This document shows, piece after piece, positions 1 through 9,096 of a DNA stretch of 64,000 nt. The position numbers and the translations under genes were made by a program. Position 1 is the stretch's first letter. Each line of letters starts with the position of its first letter. Location: contig JAIPUZ010000061.1 of assembly GCA_022833215.1 (NCBI GenBank), positions 37,927 through 101,926 on the forward strand. Reading direction: 5' to 3'. The stretch is from Mesorhizobium sp. (GTDB lineage Bacteria; Pseudomonadota; Alphaproteobacteria; Rhizobiales; Rhizobiaceae). The notes below the pieces were generated by a model. The model saw only the letters and a list, made by a program, of their open reading frames with translations. It did not search any database and had not been told where the DNA came from.

Positions 1-1
1 G

Positions 2-952
2 GCCGACACCGCAGCCCTCGGTTCGGTGATGCTTCCGACCATGAAGGCGCGCGGCTACAGCGTCGAATTCGCATCGGCGCTCACGATTTCCGGCGCGATC
101 ATGGCGCCGATCCTGCCGCCAAGCCTGATCATGGTGATCTATGCGATCCCGACCAAGCTTTCCATCGGTGCGCTGTTCTTTGCCGGCATCGTGCCGGCGC
201 TGATGATCGCCTTGTTGCTCATGCTCTATGTCGCATACGCCTGCCGCAACCATCCGATCGTGCAGGACAAGGCGCTTGGCCTGCAAGTGATGGCGATGGC
301 CACGCTGACGGCGCTGCCGGTGCTGGCGGCGCCACTTCTGATCGTCGGAGGGGTGCGCGGCGGCTTTTTTACCGCGACGGAAGCGGCTGCGGTCCTGTGC
401 GGCTATGCGTTGTTTCTGTGTGTCATCGCATACCGCTCCGTCGGACCGCGCAAGCTGGCCGAGGTGTTCCGCGAGAGCGCCCTGACCACGGCGACCATCA
501 TGATCATCGTGGCCACGTCCAATCTGTTCGCCTGGTATCTGGCCATGGAGAACGTTCCCAACGCCACGCGGGCGCTGTTCCAGTCGATGACGGACAATCC
601 GTTCCTGTTCCTGCTGATCGTGAACATATTCCTGCTGGTGGTGGGCGCGTTCGTCGACACGGTGCCGGCGATCCTGATCTTCGTGCCGATCCTTCAGCCC
701 ACCGCCGTGCAGTTCGGCATCGACCCGATCCACTTCGCCATCATCGTCATCGTCAATCTGATGATCGGCCTCAACACGCCTCCGGTCGGCACCAATCTCT
801 TCGTCATCTCGTCCATTGCGGGCAAGTCGATGTTGCAGATATCGAAGGCGCTCCTGCCCTTCTATGTCGTCAAGCTCGTGGCACTGGCGCTCATCACCTA
901 TGTGCCGGCGATTTCGCTGTGGCTGCCGCGCGTTGCCGGCCTGATCAACTGA
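2..952 (+). CDS. dctM: TRAP transporter large permease (DctM family), 5' truncated by window edge
   Basis: This is the C-terminal part (about 316 codons) of a DctM/SiaM-type TRAP transporter large membrane subunit, the Na+ or H+ driven channel that works with a periplasmic binding protein and a small DctQ subunit. The reading frame is open to the window edge, so the true start lies upstream. Visible features are many hydrophobic helices, the family-typical segment APILPPSLIMVIYAI near the start, and the conserved NLMIGLNTPPVGTNLFV stretch near the end. The next gene is a 2-hydroxyacid dehydrogenase 74 nt downstream, so the transported substrate may be a hydroxy or sugar acid; that is inference. 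Confidence 0.93.
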   Translation, partial: ADTAALGSVMLPTMKARGYSVEFASALTISGAIMAPILPPSLIMVIYAIPTKLSIGALFFAGIVPALMIALLLMLYVAYACRNHPIVQDKALGLQVMAMATLTALPVLAAPLLIVGGVRGGFFTATEAAAVLCGYALFLCVIAYRSVGPRKLAEVFRESALTTATIMIIVATSNLFAWYLAMENVPNATRALFQSMTDNPFLFLLIVNIFLLVVGAFVDTVPAILIFVPILQPTAVQFGIDPIHFAIIVIVNLMIGLNTPPVGTNLFVISSIAGKSMLQISKALLPFYVVKLVALALITYVPAISLWLPRVAGLIN

Positions 953-1026
953 TCCGCATCGTTACCTGAACTGCCGTTCGACCCGATGCCGGCGAGGCAT
1001 CGGCTGTGCCCAACAAGGAGAATGAA

Positions 1027-2076
1027 ATGTCCAACATCGTCTTGCAGCCGGATGTCCAGTTCGAAGGCGATCCCGATCTGGAGCAGGCGATCTACGGCGC
1101 GCTCTATCGCGTCCATGCCTCGCAGAGCAAGAACCTCGCCAGCATTCCCGAGGGTGTCTGGAAGTCGAGCGTGGCTCTGGTCTGTTATCATGAGATCGAG
1201 GTGAACGACGCGGTGCTCGACCGCATGCCTTCCTGCCGCGTCGTGGTGCGCGCGGGTGTCGGTTTCGACAATATCGATCTGGCGGCGGCCGGACGCAGGG
1301 GTGTGGCCGTCTGCAACACGCCCGACTACGGCACCATGGACGTGGCCGACCACGCGATAGCCATGACGCTGGCGTTTCTGCGCGGTATCGTCCACTACAA
1401 CGACGCGATCTACGCCGATCCGGTGAAAGGCTGGCGTTTTCAGGACCCCACCCAGATACGCAGATTGTCGACGCAGGTTTTCGGCGTCATCGGCCTCGGC
1501 CGCATCGGCACGGCAGCGGCGTTGCGCGCCAGGGCTCTGGGCATGCGGGTCATCTTCTACGATCCGTTCAGGCCGACCGGCACCGAACTGGCCGTGGGGC
1601 TGGAACGTGTCCATTCGCTCGAGGCCCTGCTTGGGCAGGCCGACATCGTTTCGCTGCATACGCCGCTGACGCCGCAAACCCGGCATCTGATCTCGACGCC
1701 GCAGTTCGAGGCGATGAAGCAGGATGCGCTGCTCATCAACACCGCACGCGGAGGTGTGGTCGATCTGGTGGCACTCGCCACAGCGCTTGAATCGGGCAGG
1801 CTGGCCGGCGCGGGGCTCGATGTTCTGGAACAGGAGCCGCTTTCCCCCGATCACCCGTTGCTGAAGCTTTGGATGGCGCCGGGTTCGGCCTTCCGTCACA
1901 AGCTCATTCTCTCGCCGCATGCCGCCTTCTACAGCCCTTCGAGCCTCGTCGACATCCGCGAGAAGTCGGCCCGGACGGCCTTCGGCTATCTGGAGACCGG
2001 AACATCGCGCGACTGCGTCAATGCCGAGTTTCTGGATGCGGATGCCGCTGAGCGGTTGAAGAGCAAGGCTGCATGA
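1027..2076 (+). CDS. D-isomer-specific 2-hydroxyacid dehydrogenase (C-terminal-binding-protein-like)
   Basis: This is a 349-residue NAD-dependent dehydrogenase that reduces or oxidises a 2-oxo/2-hydroxy acid. The Rossmann motif GVIGLGRIG sits near residue 153. The catalytic set is present: Arg in LINTARGGVVD, Glu in EQEPLSPDHPLL and His in SPHAAF. I chose ATG 1027 because AAGGAG at 1015-1020 lies 6 nt upstream; an in-frame GTG at 1006 has no such site. It follows the TRAP permease in the same direction and ends before a strong hairpin, so the two are probably co-transcribed. The acid substrate cannot be read from sequence. Confidence 0.9.
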   Translation: MSNIVLQPDVQFEGDPDLEQAIYGALYRVHASQSKNLASIPEGVWKSSVALVCYHEIEVNDAVLDRMPSCRVVVRAGVGFDNIDLAAAGRRGVAVCNTPDYGTMDVADHAIAMTLAFLRGIVHYNDAIYADPVKGWRFQDPTQIRRLSTQVFGVIGLGRIGTAAALRARALGMRVIFYDPFRPTGTELAVGLERVHSLEALLGQADIVSLHTPLTPQTRHLISTPQFEAMKQDALLINTARGGVVDLVALATALESGRLAGAGLDVLEQEPLSPDHPLLKLWMAPGSAFRHKLILSPHAAFYSPSSLVDIREKSARTAFGYLETGTSRDCVNAEFLDADAAERLKSKAA

Positions 2077-2120
2077 CCTCATTGCCGCCAATGCTGCATA
2101 GCGGGTAGGAACCCGGATCG

Positions 2121-2160
2121 AAGCGGCGGCCAACCCGGTGGGTGGCCGCCGCTTTGCCGT
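2121..2160 (+). terminator. Strong hairpin, probable intrinsic terminator
   Basis: AAGCGGCGGCCA (2121-2132) and TGGCCGCCGCTT (2143-2154) form a perfect 12-bp stem with a 10-nt loop, followed by a short T-containing tail (TTGCCGTTT). It lies 45 nt after the 2-hydroxyacid dehydrogenase and separates that unit from the ABC transporter operon. The T-tract is poor, so termination strength is uncertain. Confidence 0.65.
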
Positions 2161-2370
2161 TTCCGGAGAGGCGCGGTCGTGCGGCGATGTTCCGCCGATT
2201 GAAGAAAACGGACGTTTGCTCCTGACCGTGGGTCAACAGGATCCTGCAGGAGGGGGATTGTCTTTGCCTGTAAGAACGGATTGTATTTCCCCGGTGGCGG
2301 TCGCTACAGCGGGCAAAAGCCGGCTATGGCGGATCGTGGCAGCAAGTTCGTCAGGAACGGAGAGTCGAAC

Positions 2371-4020
2371 ATGACAATGGGGAAAATCAACACGCGTTTC
2401 CGTCCGCTTCTCGCTGGAGCGGCGATGTCGCTGCTGCTCGTTTCGGGCGGTATGGCGCCCGCCTTCGCGGCGACGCCGGCCGATACATTGGTTCAGGCAT
2501 GGGCATTCGACGACACAATCACGCTCGATCCCGCCGAATCCTTCGAGCTGAGCCCGGCCGAATTCATCGGCAATGCCTATGACATGCTCGTACGCCTCGA
2601 CATCGACGACACCACCAAGGTCAAGCCCGGTGTCGCAGAGAGCTGGGAAATTTCCGATGATGGCCTTACCTACACCTTCAAGCTGAAGCCGGGCATCAAA
2701 TTCGCTTCCGGCAACCCGCTGACGGCCGAGGATGTGGCGTGGTCGTTCGAGCGCGTCGTCAAGCTGGACAAGAGCCCCGCCTTCATCCTCACCCAGTTCG
2801 GCCTCACCGGCGACAACGTCACCGAAAAGGCCAGGGCGGTGGACGACACCACCTTCGTATTCACCGTCGACAAGCCCTATGCGCCGAGCTTCGTGCTCAA
2901 CTGCCTGACCGCTACCGTCGGCGCGATCCTCGACAAGAAGCTCGTAACGGAACATGCGCAGGCCACGACGCCGAGCGACGACTACAAGTACGATACCGAT
3001 TTCGGCTATGCGTGGATGAAGACCAACTATGCCGGCTCCGGACCGTTCAAGATTCGCGACTGGCGCGCCAACGAGATTCTGGTGCTTGAGCGCAACGACA
3101 ATTACTATGGCGAGAAGCCGGCTCTGGCCCGGGTTATCTACCGCCATGTGAAGGAAAGCGCCACGCAGCGGCTGATGCTGGAGGCCGGCGACGTGGACGT
3201 CGCCCGCAATCTGGAGCCCGGCGACTATGATGCCGTTCAGAAAAACGCCGACCTGACCACGACGGATGCGCCGAAGGGCACGGTCTACTACATCAGCCTC
3301 AATCAGAAGAACGAGGCATTGGCCAAGCCGGAAGTGCGCGAAGCGTTCAAGTACCTCGTCGATTACGACGCCATCGGCGCCACGCTGATCAAGGGCATCG
3401 GCGAGATTCACCAGACCTATCAGGTCAAGGGTGTGCTCGGTGCGCTCGATTCCAACCCCTACAAGTTCGACGTGGCCAAGGCCAGGGAGCTGCTTGAGAA
3501 GGCTGGCCTGAAGGACGGTTTCTCCGTCACCTTCGACGTGCGCAACACCCAGCCTGTGACCGGCATCGCCGAATCCTTCCAGCAGACGGCGGCGCAGGCC
3601 GGCGTGAAGATCGAGATCATCCCCGGGGACGGCAAGCAGACGCTGACCAAGTACCGTGCCCGCAACCACGACCTGTATATCGGTCAGTGGGGCATGGACT
3701 ATTGGGATCCGAACACCAACGCCGATGCCTTCACCTCGAACCCGGACAACGGCGACGACGCGGCGGTGAAGTCGCTGGCATGGCGCAATGCCTGGGACAT
3801 TCCGGAACTGACCGAGCAGGTCAAGGCAGCGCTTCTGGAACGTGACAACGACAAGCGTGCCGAACTCTACCAGAAGCTTCAGCAGGAGGCGCTGGATTCG
3901 AGCCCGTTCGTCATGATCTACCAGCAGATCGAGGTTGCGGGCGTGCGCGGCAACGTGAAAGGCTACAGGCTCGGGCCAAGCTTCGATTCCAACCCGCTCG
4001 CACCTGTCACCAAGGAATGA
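2371..4020 (+). CDS. ABC transporter substrate-binding protein, family 5 (dipeptide/oligopeptide/nickel type)
   Basis: This is a 549-residue periplasmic binding protein of the SBP_bac_5 family that delivers a peptide-like or opine-like ligand to the permeases encoded next. The N-terminus MTMGKINTRFRPLL, a hydrophobic core and APAFA before ATPAD form a Sec signal peptide cut near residue 30. The family pattern VKPGVAESWEISDDGLTYTF follows at about residues 72-91. I chose ATG 2371 because GGAACGGAG lies just upstream and the signal peptide starts there. It is the first gene of a five-gene operon (2371-7602). The ligand is unknown. Confidence 0.93.
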   Translation: MTMGKINTRFRPLLAGAAMSLLLVSGGMAPAFAATPADTLVQAWAFDDTITLDPAESFELSPAEFIGNAYDMLVRLDIDDTTKVKPGVAESWEISDDGLTYTFKLKPGIKFASGNPLTAEDVAWSFERVVKLDKSPAFILTQFGLTGDNVTEKARAVDDTTFVFTVDKPYAPSFVLNCLTATVGAILDKKLVTEHAQATTPSDDYKYDTDFGYAWMKTNYAGSGPFKIRDWRANEILVLERNDNYYGEKPALARVIYRHVKESATQRLMLEAGDVDVARNLEPGDYDAVQKNADLTTTDAPKGTVYYISLNQKNEALAKPEVREAFKYLVDYDAIGATLIKGIGEIHQTYQVKGVLGALDSNPYKFDVAKARELLEKAGLKDGFSVTFDVRNTQPVTGIAESFQQTAAQAGVKIEIIPGDGKQTLTKYRARNHDLYIGQWGMDYWDPNTNADAFTSNPDNGDDAAVKSLAWRNAWDIPELTEQVKAALLERDNDKRAELYQKLQQEALDSSPFVMIYQQIEVAGVRGNVKGYRLGPSFDSNPLAPVTKE

Positions 4021-4038
4021 TCCGGCAGGGTCAATCCG

Positions 4039-5103
4039 GTGAGCACAACTGATACGCCAATGCCGGCAAGGCGCGCCAACCGGCGCGCCTGGGCCTTGCT
4101 CAAATCGGTAGCCAGTTTCGTGGTGATCGTCTTCACCACCTATCTGGGCCTGCTGGCCGTCACCTTCTTCATCGGCCGCGTCGTGCCGATCGATCCTGTG
4201 CTGGCCATCGTCGGCGACCGCGCGCCCGCTCATGTGGTGGAGCGCGTACGGCAGGAAATGGGCCTCAACCTGCCTTATTACCAGCAGTTCATCCTTTACG
4301 TGAAAGGTGTCCTGCACGGTGATTTCGGTACGTCCGTTCTGACCACAAATCCGGTTATGACGGACATCCGCCGGGTGTTTCCGGCAACCATGGAACTTGC
4401 CACCGTCGGCACCATCATCGGTGCGGCCTTCGGCATTCCGCTGGGCGTTCTGGCAGCGGTGCGGCGTGGCAGCCTCGCCGACCAGATCGTGCGTATCATC
4501 GGCCTGATCGGCTATTCCGTGCCGATCTTCTGGCTCGGCCTGCTGGCGCTGCTGGTGTTTTACGCAAAACTCGGCTGGACTTCCGGACCCGGCCGCATCG
4601 ATGTCGTGTTCGAATATACGTTCACGCCCGTGACCGGCTTCTATCTCATCGATGCGGTCATCAACCGTGACTGGGCCGCGTTCCGGGATATCTTCTCGCA
4701 CATCATCCTGCCGGCGTCGCTGCTCGGCTATTTTTCTCTGGCCTATATCAGCCGCATGACGCGCTCCTTCATGCTGAACGAGCTGAGCCAGGAATATATC
4801 GTCGCCGCGCGCGCCAAGGGGCTTTCGGAAACGCGCATCATCTGGGGCCACGCCCTGCGCAACGCGGCGGTGCCGCTGGTGACGGTGATCGCGCTTTCCT
4901 ATGCCGGTCTGCTCGAAGGCTCGGTGCTGACCGAGACCGTGTTCGCATGGCCCGGCCTCGGGCTCTACATCACCAACTCGCTGCAGAACGCCGACATGAA
5001 CGCGGTGCTTGGCGGCACCATCGTCATCGGCTCGGTGTTCATCGCAATCAACCTTCTGTCCGACGTGCTCTACCGCATGCTCGATCCCCGCACGAGGAAC
5101 TGA
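4039..5103 (+). CDS. ABC transporter permease, DppB type
   Basis: This is a 354-residue inner-membrane permease of the BPD_transp_1 family, the first membrane subunit of a dipeptide/nickel-type importer. It has a GTG start 18 nt after the binding protein. An N-terminal helix is followed by the conserved motif RVVPIDPVLAIVGDRAP and, near residue 250, the cytoplasmic EAA loop (EYIVAARAKGLSETRI) that docks on the ATPase. It ends 5 nt before the DppC-like subunit. Confidence 0.93.
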   Translation: MSTTDTPMPARRANRRAWALLKSVASFVVIVFTTYLGLLAVTFFIGRVVPIDPVLAIVGDRAPAHVVERVRQEMGLNLPYYQQFILYVKGVLHGDFGTSVLTTNPVMTDIRRVFPATMELATVGTIIGAAFGIPLGVLAAVRRGSLADQIVRIIGLIGYSVPIFWLGLLALLVFYAKLGWTSGPGRIDVVFEYTFTPVTGFYLIDAVINRDWAAFRDIFSHIILPASLLGYFSLAYISRMTRSFMLNELSQEYIVAARAKGLSETRIIWGHALRNAAVPLVTVIALSYAGLLEGSVLTETVFAWPGLGLYITNSLQNADMNAVLGGTIVIGSVFIAINLLSDVLYRMLDPRTRN

Positions 5104-5108
5104 CGAGG

Positions 5109-6026
5109 ATGAGCGAGACCGCTATGACCCGTCGCGAATGGCTCCTGACCGACAGGCCGCAGTCGCGCCTTCAGGCAAGGTTGGGCCGCGCCTATGTCAC
5201 ATGGCGGCGCTTCACCGCAAACAGGCTCGCCGTCCTCGGCATGCTGATCATTCTGGCGCTGGTGCTGGTTGCGATCTTTGCGCCTGCGCTGGCGCCTCAT
5301 TCGCCCTATGTCGGCGATCTGGCCGGCAAGCGCCTGCTGGCGCCGGGAGCGGAACACTGGCTTGGCACCGACGATCAGGGCCGCGACATCCTCTCGCGCC
5401 TGATCTACGGTTCGCGGCTGACCTTGCAGGTGGTTCTGCTGGTGGCGATCATCGCCGCCCCCATCGGCCTGCTGGTCGGCACGGTCGCGGGCTATGCAGG
5501 CGGCTGGGTGGATGCGGTGCTGATGCGCATCACCGACATCTTCCTCGCCTTCCCGAAGCTGGTGCTGGCGCTCGCATTCGTGGCGGCCCTTGGTCCCGGC
5601 ATCGGCAACGCCATCATCGCCATCGCCATCACCTCGTGGCCGCCTTATGCGCGCATCGCGCGGGCCGAGACGCTGACGGTGCGCAATTCCGACTACATTT
5701 CAGCGGTGCGGCTGATGGGCGCCTCGCCATGGCGCATCGTGCTGCGCCATATCATGCCCTTGTGCATCTCATCGCTCATCGTGCGCGTGACGCTCGACAT
5801 GGCCGGCATCATCCTCACCGCCGCCGGGCTCGGCTTCCTCGGGCTGGGGGCGCAGCCGCCGCTGCCCGAATGGGGCGCCATGATCGCTTCCGGCCGCCGC
5901 TTCATCCTCGACCAGTGGTGGGTGGCGGCCATGCCGGGCTTCGCCATCCTCATCGTCAGCCTCGGCTTCAATCTGCTGGGCGACGGGTTGCGCGATGCGC
6001 TCGATCCCAAAGGAAGCGGCCAATGA
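5109..6026 (+). CDS. ABC transporter permease, DppC type
   Basis: This is a 305-residue second membrane subunit of the same importer. It shows the N-terminal domain typical of DppC (RFTANRLAVLGMLIILALVL), the GTDDQGRDILSRLIYGSR motif near residue 85 and the EAA loop SAVRLMGASPWRIVLRHIMP. ATG 5109 was chosen because it lies directly after GACGAGG and fits the expected N-terminus; longer in-frame extensions overlap the previous gene. It overlaps the next gene by ATGA. Confidence 0.93.
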   Translation: MSETAMTRREWLLTDRPQSRLQARLGRAYVTWRRFTANRLAVLGMLIILALVLVAIFAPALAPHSPYVGDLAGKRLLAPGAEHWLGTDDQGRDILSRLIYGSRLTLQVVLLVAIIAAPIGLLVGTVAGYAGGWVDAVLMRITDIFLAFPKLVLALAFVAALGPGIGNAIIAIAITSWPPYARIARAETLTVRNSDYISAVRLMGASPWRIVLRHIMPLCISSLIVRVTLDMAGIILTAAGLGFLGLGAQPPLPEWGAMIASGRRFILDQWWVAAMPGFAILIVSLGFNLLGDGLRDALDPKGSGQ

Positions 6027-6856
6027 GTGCGCTTCTTGAAGTCGAGGACCTGCGGGTTTCCTTCCCCACCCGCGCCGGCGTGGTCGAGGCTGTACGCGGC
6101 GTTTCGTTCACGCTCGGCCGCGAGCGGCTGGGCATCGTCGGCGAGTCCGGTTCAGGCAAGTCGCAGACCGGCCGTGCCATCATGGGGCTGACCGCGGAGC
6201 ACGGCCAGATCAGCGCAAGGAAGCTGGAGTTCAGCGGCATCGATCTGCTTGCGGTCTCGAAAGCCGGGCGGCGGGCGCTGCGCGGCAACCGCATCGCCAT
6301 GATCCTGCAAGACCCGAAATATTCGCTAAACCCGGTGATGACCATCGGGCGCCAGATCGTCGAGACCTTGCACACGCACGAGAAGGTTTCGGGGACAGAG
6401 GCGCGCAAGCGCGCTCTCGATATGCTGGCCGCGGTGCAGATCCGCGATCCTGAACGCGTCTTTGGCCTTTACCCGCATGAAGTGTCCGGCGGCATGGGCC
6501 AGCGTGCCATGATCGCAATGATGCTGGTGGCCGGTCCCGAACTGCTGATTGCCGACGAGCCGACCTCGGCGCTCGACGTGACGGTGCAGCTCGAGGTGCT
6601 GGGCATTCTCAACCGGCTGGTTGCCGAGCGTGGAATGGGCCTGATTTTCATCTCGCATGACCTGAGGCTGGTTTCCTCCTTCTGCGACCGCGTCATCGTC
6701 ATGTATGCCGGCCGCATCGTCGAAGAACTGCAGGCCGGCGAACTGGCGCATGCCAGGCATCCCTATACGCAGGGCCTGCTCAACTGCATGCCGCGCATCG
6801 GCGCCGACCGCCATCCGCTCCCGGTTCTCGACCGCAAGCCGGAGTGGGCGCTATGA
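6023..6856 (+). CDS. ABC transporter ATP-binding protein, DppD/NikD type
   Basis: This 277-residue ATPase is one of the two nucleotide-binding subunits of the importer. It has Walker A GESGSGKSQT (about residues 38-47), signature VSGGMGQRAMIA and Walker [13 protein letters not shown], followed by ISHDL (H-loop). Start and stop overlap as ATGA with both neighbours, which fixes the start and implies translational coupling. It is shorter than full DppD proteins (about 325) because the C-terminal oligopeptide extension is nearly absent; in length it is closer to NikD. Confidence 0.93.
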   Translation: MSALLEVEDLRVSFPTRAGVVEAVRGVSFTLGRERLGIVGESGSGKSQTGRAIMGLTAEHGQISARKLEFSGIDLLAVSKAGRRALRGNRIAMILQDPKYSLNPVMTIGRQIVETLHTHEKVSGTEARKRALDMLAAVQIRDPERVFGLYPHEVSGGMGQRAMIAMMLVAGPELLIADEPTSALDVTVQLEVLGILNRLVAERGMGLIFISHDLRLVSSFCDRVIVMYAGRIVEELQAGELAHARHPYTQGLLNCMPRIGADRHPLPVLDRKPEWAL

Positions 6857-7602
6857 GGCCGGCACTCGCCATAGACAGTCTGCGCGTCACCTTCGACGAC
6901 TTCGTCGCGCTGGACGATGTGAGCCTCGCCGTCGCGCCCGGCGAGTCCTTCGGGTTGGTGGGCGAATCCGGTTCCGGCAAATCGACGCTGCTGCGTGCCG
7001 TCGCCGGGCTCGCACCGGTCAGCGGCGGAACCATCGAGGTCGACGGCAAGCGGCTCGACGGCAAGCGCAGCAAGGCATTCTACCGTCAGGTGCAGATGGT
7101 GTTCCAGGATCCGTACGGATCGCTGCATCCGCGCCAGACGGTTGACCGGCTGCTGCTGGAGCCGCTGGCGATTCATGGTTTTGACGATACCGAAAGGCGC
7201 ATCGTTAGGGCGCTGGACGAGGTGGGACTGGGGCCCGGCTTCCGCTTCCGTTACTCGCATCAGCTCTCCGGCGGCCAGCGCCAGCGCGTGGCCATTGCGC
7301 GCGCGCTTATCCTTGAGCCGTCGATCCTGCTGCTCGACGAGCCGACCTCGGCGCTCGACGCCTCGGTGCAGGCAGAGGTGCTGAACCTGCTGGAGGAGGT
7401 GCGCACGGCGCGCAAGCTCACCTTCGTCATGGTCAGCCACGACCTCGCCGTCGTCACTCATATGTGCGACCGGCTGATGGTGATGCAGAATGGCCGCGAG
7501 GTCGAGCTTCTGACAGCTGCCGATCTCGCCAGCCGCAATGTCGGGCAGGACTATACGCGCAGCCTTCTCGTTGCCAGCGAGGGCTTCCGCCGCAGCGCCT
7601 GA
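6853..7602 (+). CDS. ABC transporter ATP-binding protein, DppF/NikE type
   Basis: This 249-residue ATPase is the second nucleotide-binding subunit and the last gene of the operon. It has Walker A GESGSGKSTLLRAVAG, signature LSGGQRQRVAIA, Walker [13 protein letters not shown] and an H-loop in MVSHDLAVV. ATG 6853 is used because it overlaps the previous stop as ATGA; a GTG at 6844 is possible. Like its partner it lacks the C-terminal extension of DppF, which again resembles the nickel-type subgroup. It converges with the otn operon 73 nt downstream. Confidence 0.92.
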   Translation: MRPALAIDSLRVTFDDFVALDDVSLAVAPGESFGLVGESGSGKSTLLRAVAGLAPVSGGTIEVDGKRLDGKRSKAFYRQVQMVFQDPYGSLHPRQTVDRLLLEPLAIHGFDDTERRIVRALDEVGLGPGFRFRYSHQLSGGQRQRVAIARALILEPSILLLDEPTSALDASVQAEVLNLLEEVRTARKLTFVMVSHDLAVVTHMCDRLMVMQNGREVELLTAADLASRNVGQDYTRSLLVASEGFRRSA

Positions 7603-7675
7603 TGCCGCAGGACCACCGTACCGCTTCGCATGTGTCCGGTGTGCAACGGCTCCCGTTCAAATGAGCTGGGCAGCC

Positions 7676-8443
7676 TCAGCGCCAGGCCGCCAGCCAGCCA
7701 AGCCCGGCTTCTGTTGTGCTGCGCGGCCTGTATTCCGCGCCGAAGTGGCCGCGATAGCCGCCTTCGGCCAGCTTGGGCAGGAGGCAGGCGAAATCGATTT
7801 CGCCTGAATCCGGCTCGCCGCGGTCCGGAACGGCGGCGAACTGGACATGGCCGATCCTGTCCTTGTGGGCCTCGAATTCCTCCAGCACCGGCTTTCCCGC
7901 GCGGCCGACATGATAGCAGTCGAACATGATGCGGATATTGGCACGGCCGGCTTCTGCGATGATCGCAGAAGCCGTTGCGTTGTCGCTGAGGAAATAGCCC
8001 GGCGCGTCGTGCCGGTTGATCGGCTCGATCAGGATCGTGATGCCAGAGGGCGCTGCCTGGTCGGCGGCATAGCGCAGGTTGGCGATGAAGGTTTCGCGCG
8101 CTTCCGGCGCATCGGTCTTGCCGGCCATGACGTGGACTGCGCTTGCGCCGATCTCCTCAGCATAGGCCAGCGCCTGATCGATGGCTTCGCGGGCATCCTG
8201 CTCGCGGCCCGGCAGGGCGGACAGTCCGAAATCGCCGTTTTCCAGATTGCCGCGCGATGTGTTGAGCCCAAGCACCGGCAGGCCGGTTTCGGCCAGCGCC
8301 TGCTTCATCTCCATTGCATCTGTCGCATAAGGCCAGTGCAGTTCCACAGCCGTAAACCCGGCACGTTTTGCGGCATGTACGGCATCCGGCAGCGACAGTT
8401 CCGTCCACAGGAAGCCGAGATTGGCCGAAAAGGACAGGCTCAT
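7676..8443 (-). CDS. otnI: 2-oxo-tetronate isomerase (hydroxypyruvate isomerase family)
   Basis: This is a 255-residue TIM-barrel isomerase of the Hyi/AP-endonuclease-2 family. In the known tetronate pathway OtnI converts 2-oxo-tetronate to 3-oxo-tetronate. The first strand FSANLGFLWTELSL, the acidic metal/catalytic segments ILIEPINRHD and IRIMFDCYHVGR, and HVQFAAVPDRGEPDSGEIDF are typical. ATG 8443 follows the otnC stop by 2 nt. Hydroxypyruvate isomerase is the alternative on sequence alone, but four tetronate genes upstream in one operon favour OtnI. Confidence 0.88.
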   Translation of the reverse strand: MSLSFSANLGFLWTELSLPDAVHAAKRAGFTAVELHWPYATDAMEMKQALAETGLPVLGLNTSRGNLENGDFGLSALPGREQDAREAIDQALAYAEEIGASAVHVMAGKTDAPEARETFIANLRYAADQAAPSGITILIEPINRHDAPGYFLSDNATASAIIAEAGRANIRIMFDCYHVGRAGKPVLEEFEAHKDRIGHVQFAAVPDRGEPDSGEIDFACLLPKLAEGGYRGHFGAEYRPRSTTEAGLGWLAAWR

Positions 8444-8445
8444 GA

Positions 8446-9096
8446 TTATTCCCACTCGATATTGAAATGATCGACGATGTCCCGCACCTGCGCGGGCGTC
8501 AGCATTTTTGGCGACATGCCACGCGTCAGCAGGGCAAGGCGCGCGGTCTCCTCAAGCTCTTCCATGGCGTAAAGTGCTGCTTCCAGATCTTTGGCGGCGA
8601 CCACCGGCCCGTGATTGGCCAGAAGCACGGCGCTGCGCTTGCCGGCAAGGCCACGGATCGCCTCGCCAATGGCCGCGTCGCCCGGCCGGAAATAGGGCAA
8701 CAGCTTCACCTTGCCGAGCCGCATGATCGAATAGGGTGTCAGCGGCGGCAGCACATTGTCCGGATCGGTTTCCGGCAGCATCGAAAGCGCAACGGAATGG
8801 GTGGAATGCAGATGCACGATGGCGCCGGACTTCGCGCCGCGTGTCTCGTAGAAGGCCGAATGAAGCGGCATTTCCTTGGTCGGCGCGTCGCCGCAAGTCA
8901 GGCGGCCCTGCGTGTCGAGCAGCGAAAGGCGGGCGGGATCGAGCGCGCCCAGCGATGAGCCTGTGGGGGTGACGAGCAGGCGGCCATCGGAAAGGCGGGC
9001 GGAAATATTGCCGGATGCGCCGCCGGTCAGCCCGCGCTCGAAGATCGAACGCGCCATGGTGCAGATCGTTTCGCGCAGGCGCGCTTCTTCGCTCAC
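8446..9096 (-). CDS. otnC: 3-oxo-tetronate 4-phosphate decarboxylase (class II aldolase family)
   Basis: This 216-residue protein is of the zinc-dependent class II aldolase/adducin family. OtnC decarboxylates 3-oxo-tetronate 4-phosphate to dihydroxyacetone phosphate. The metal-binding HLHSTHSVALS segment near residue 98 and a third His in LLANHGPVV are present, with GGASGNISARL near the N-terminus. The start overlaps the end of otnK by 4 nt. The gene lies between the kinase and the isomerase, the usual order in tetronate operons. Confidence 0.9.
   Translation of the reverse strand: MSEEARLRETICTMARSIFERGLTGGASGNISARLSDGRLLVTPTGSSLGALDPARLSLLDTQGRLTCGDAPTKEMPLHSAFYETRGAKSGAIVHLHSTHSVALSMLPETDPDNVLPPLTPYSIMRLGKVKLLPYFRPGDAAIGEAIRGLAGKRSAVLLANHGPVVAAKDLEAALYAMEELEETARLALLTRGMSPKMLTPAQVRDIVDHFNIEWE

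Noticed and set aside
2233-4851. Very long open frame (872 codons) on the minus strand across the binding-protein and permease genes
   Set aside because: It is the antisense of clear ABC transporter genes, is rich in His/Arg/Asp with no family motif, and arises from GC-rich codon bias. A similar long antisense frame at 20786-22633 was rejected for the same reason.
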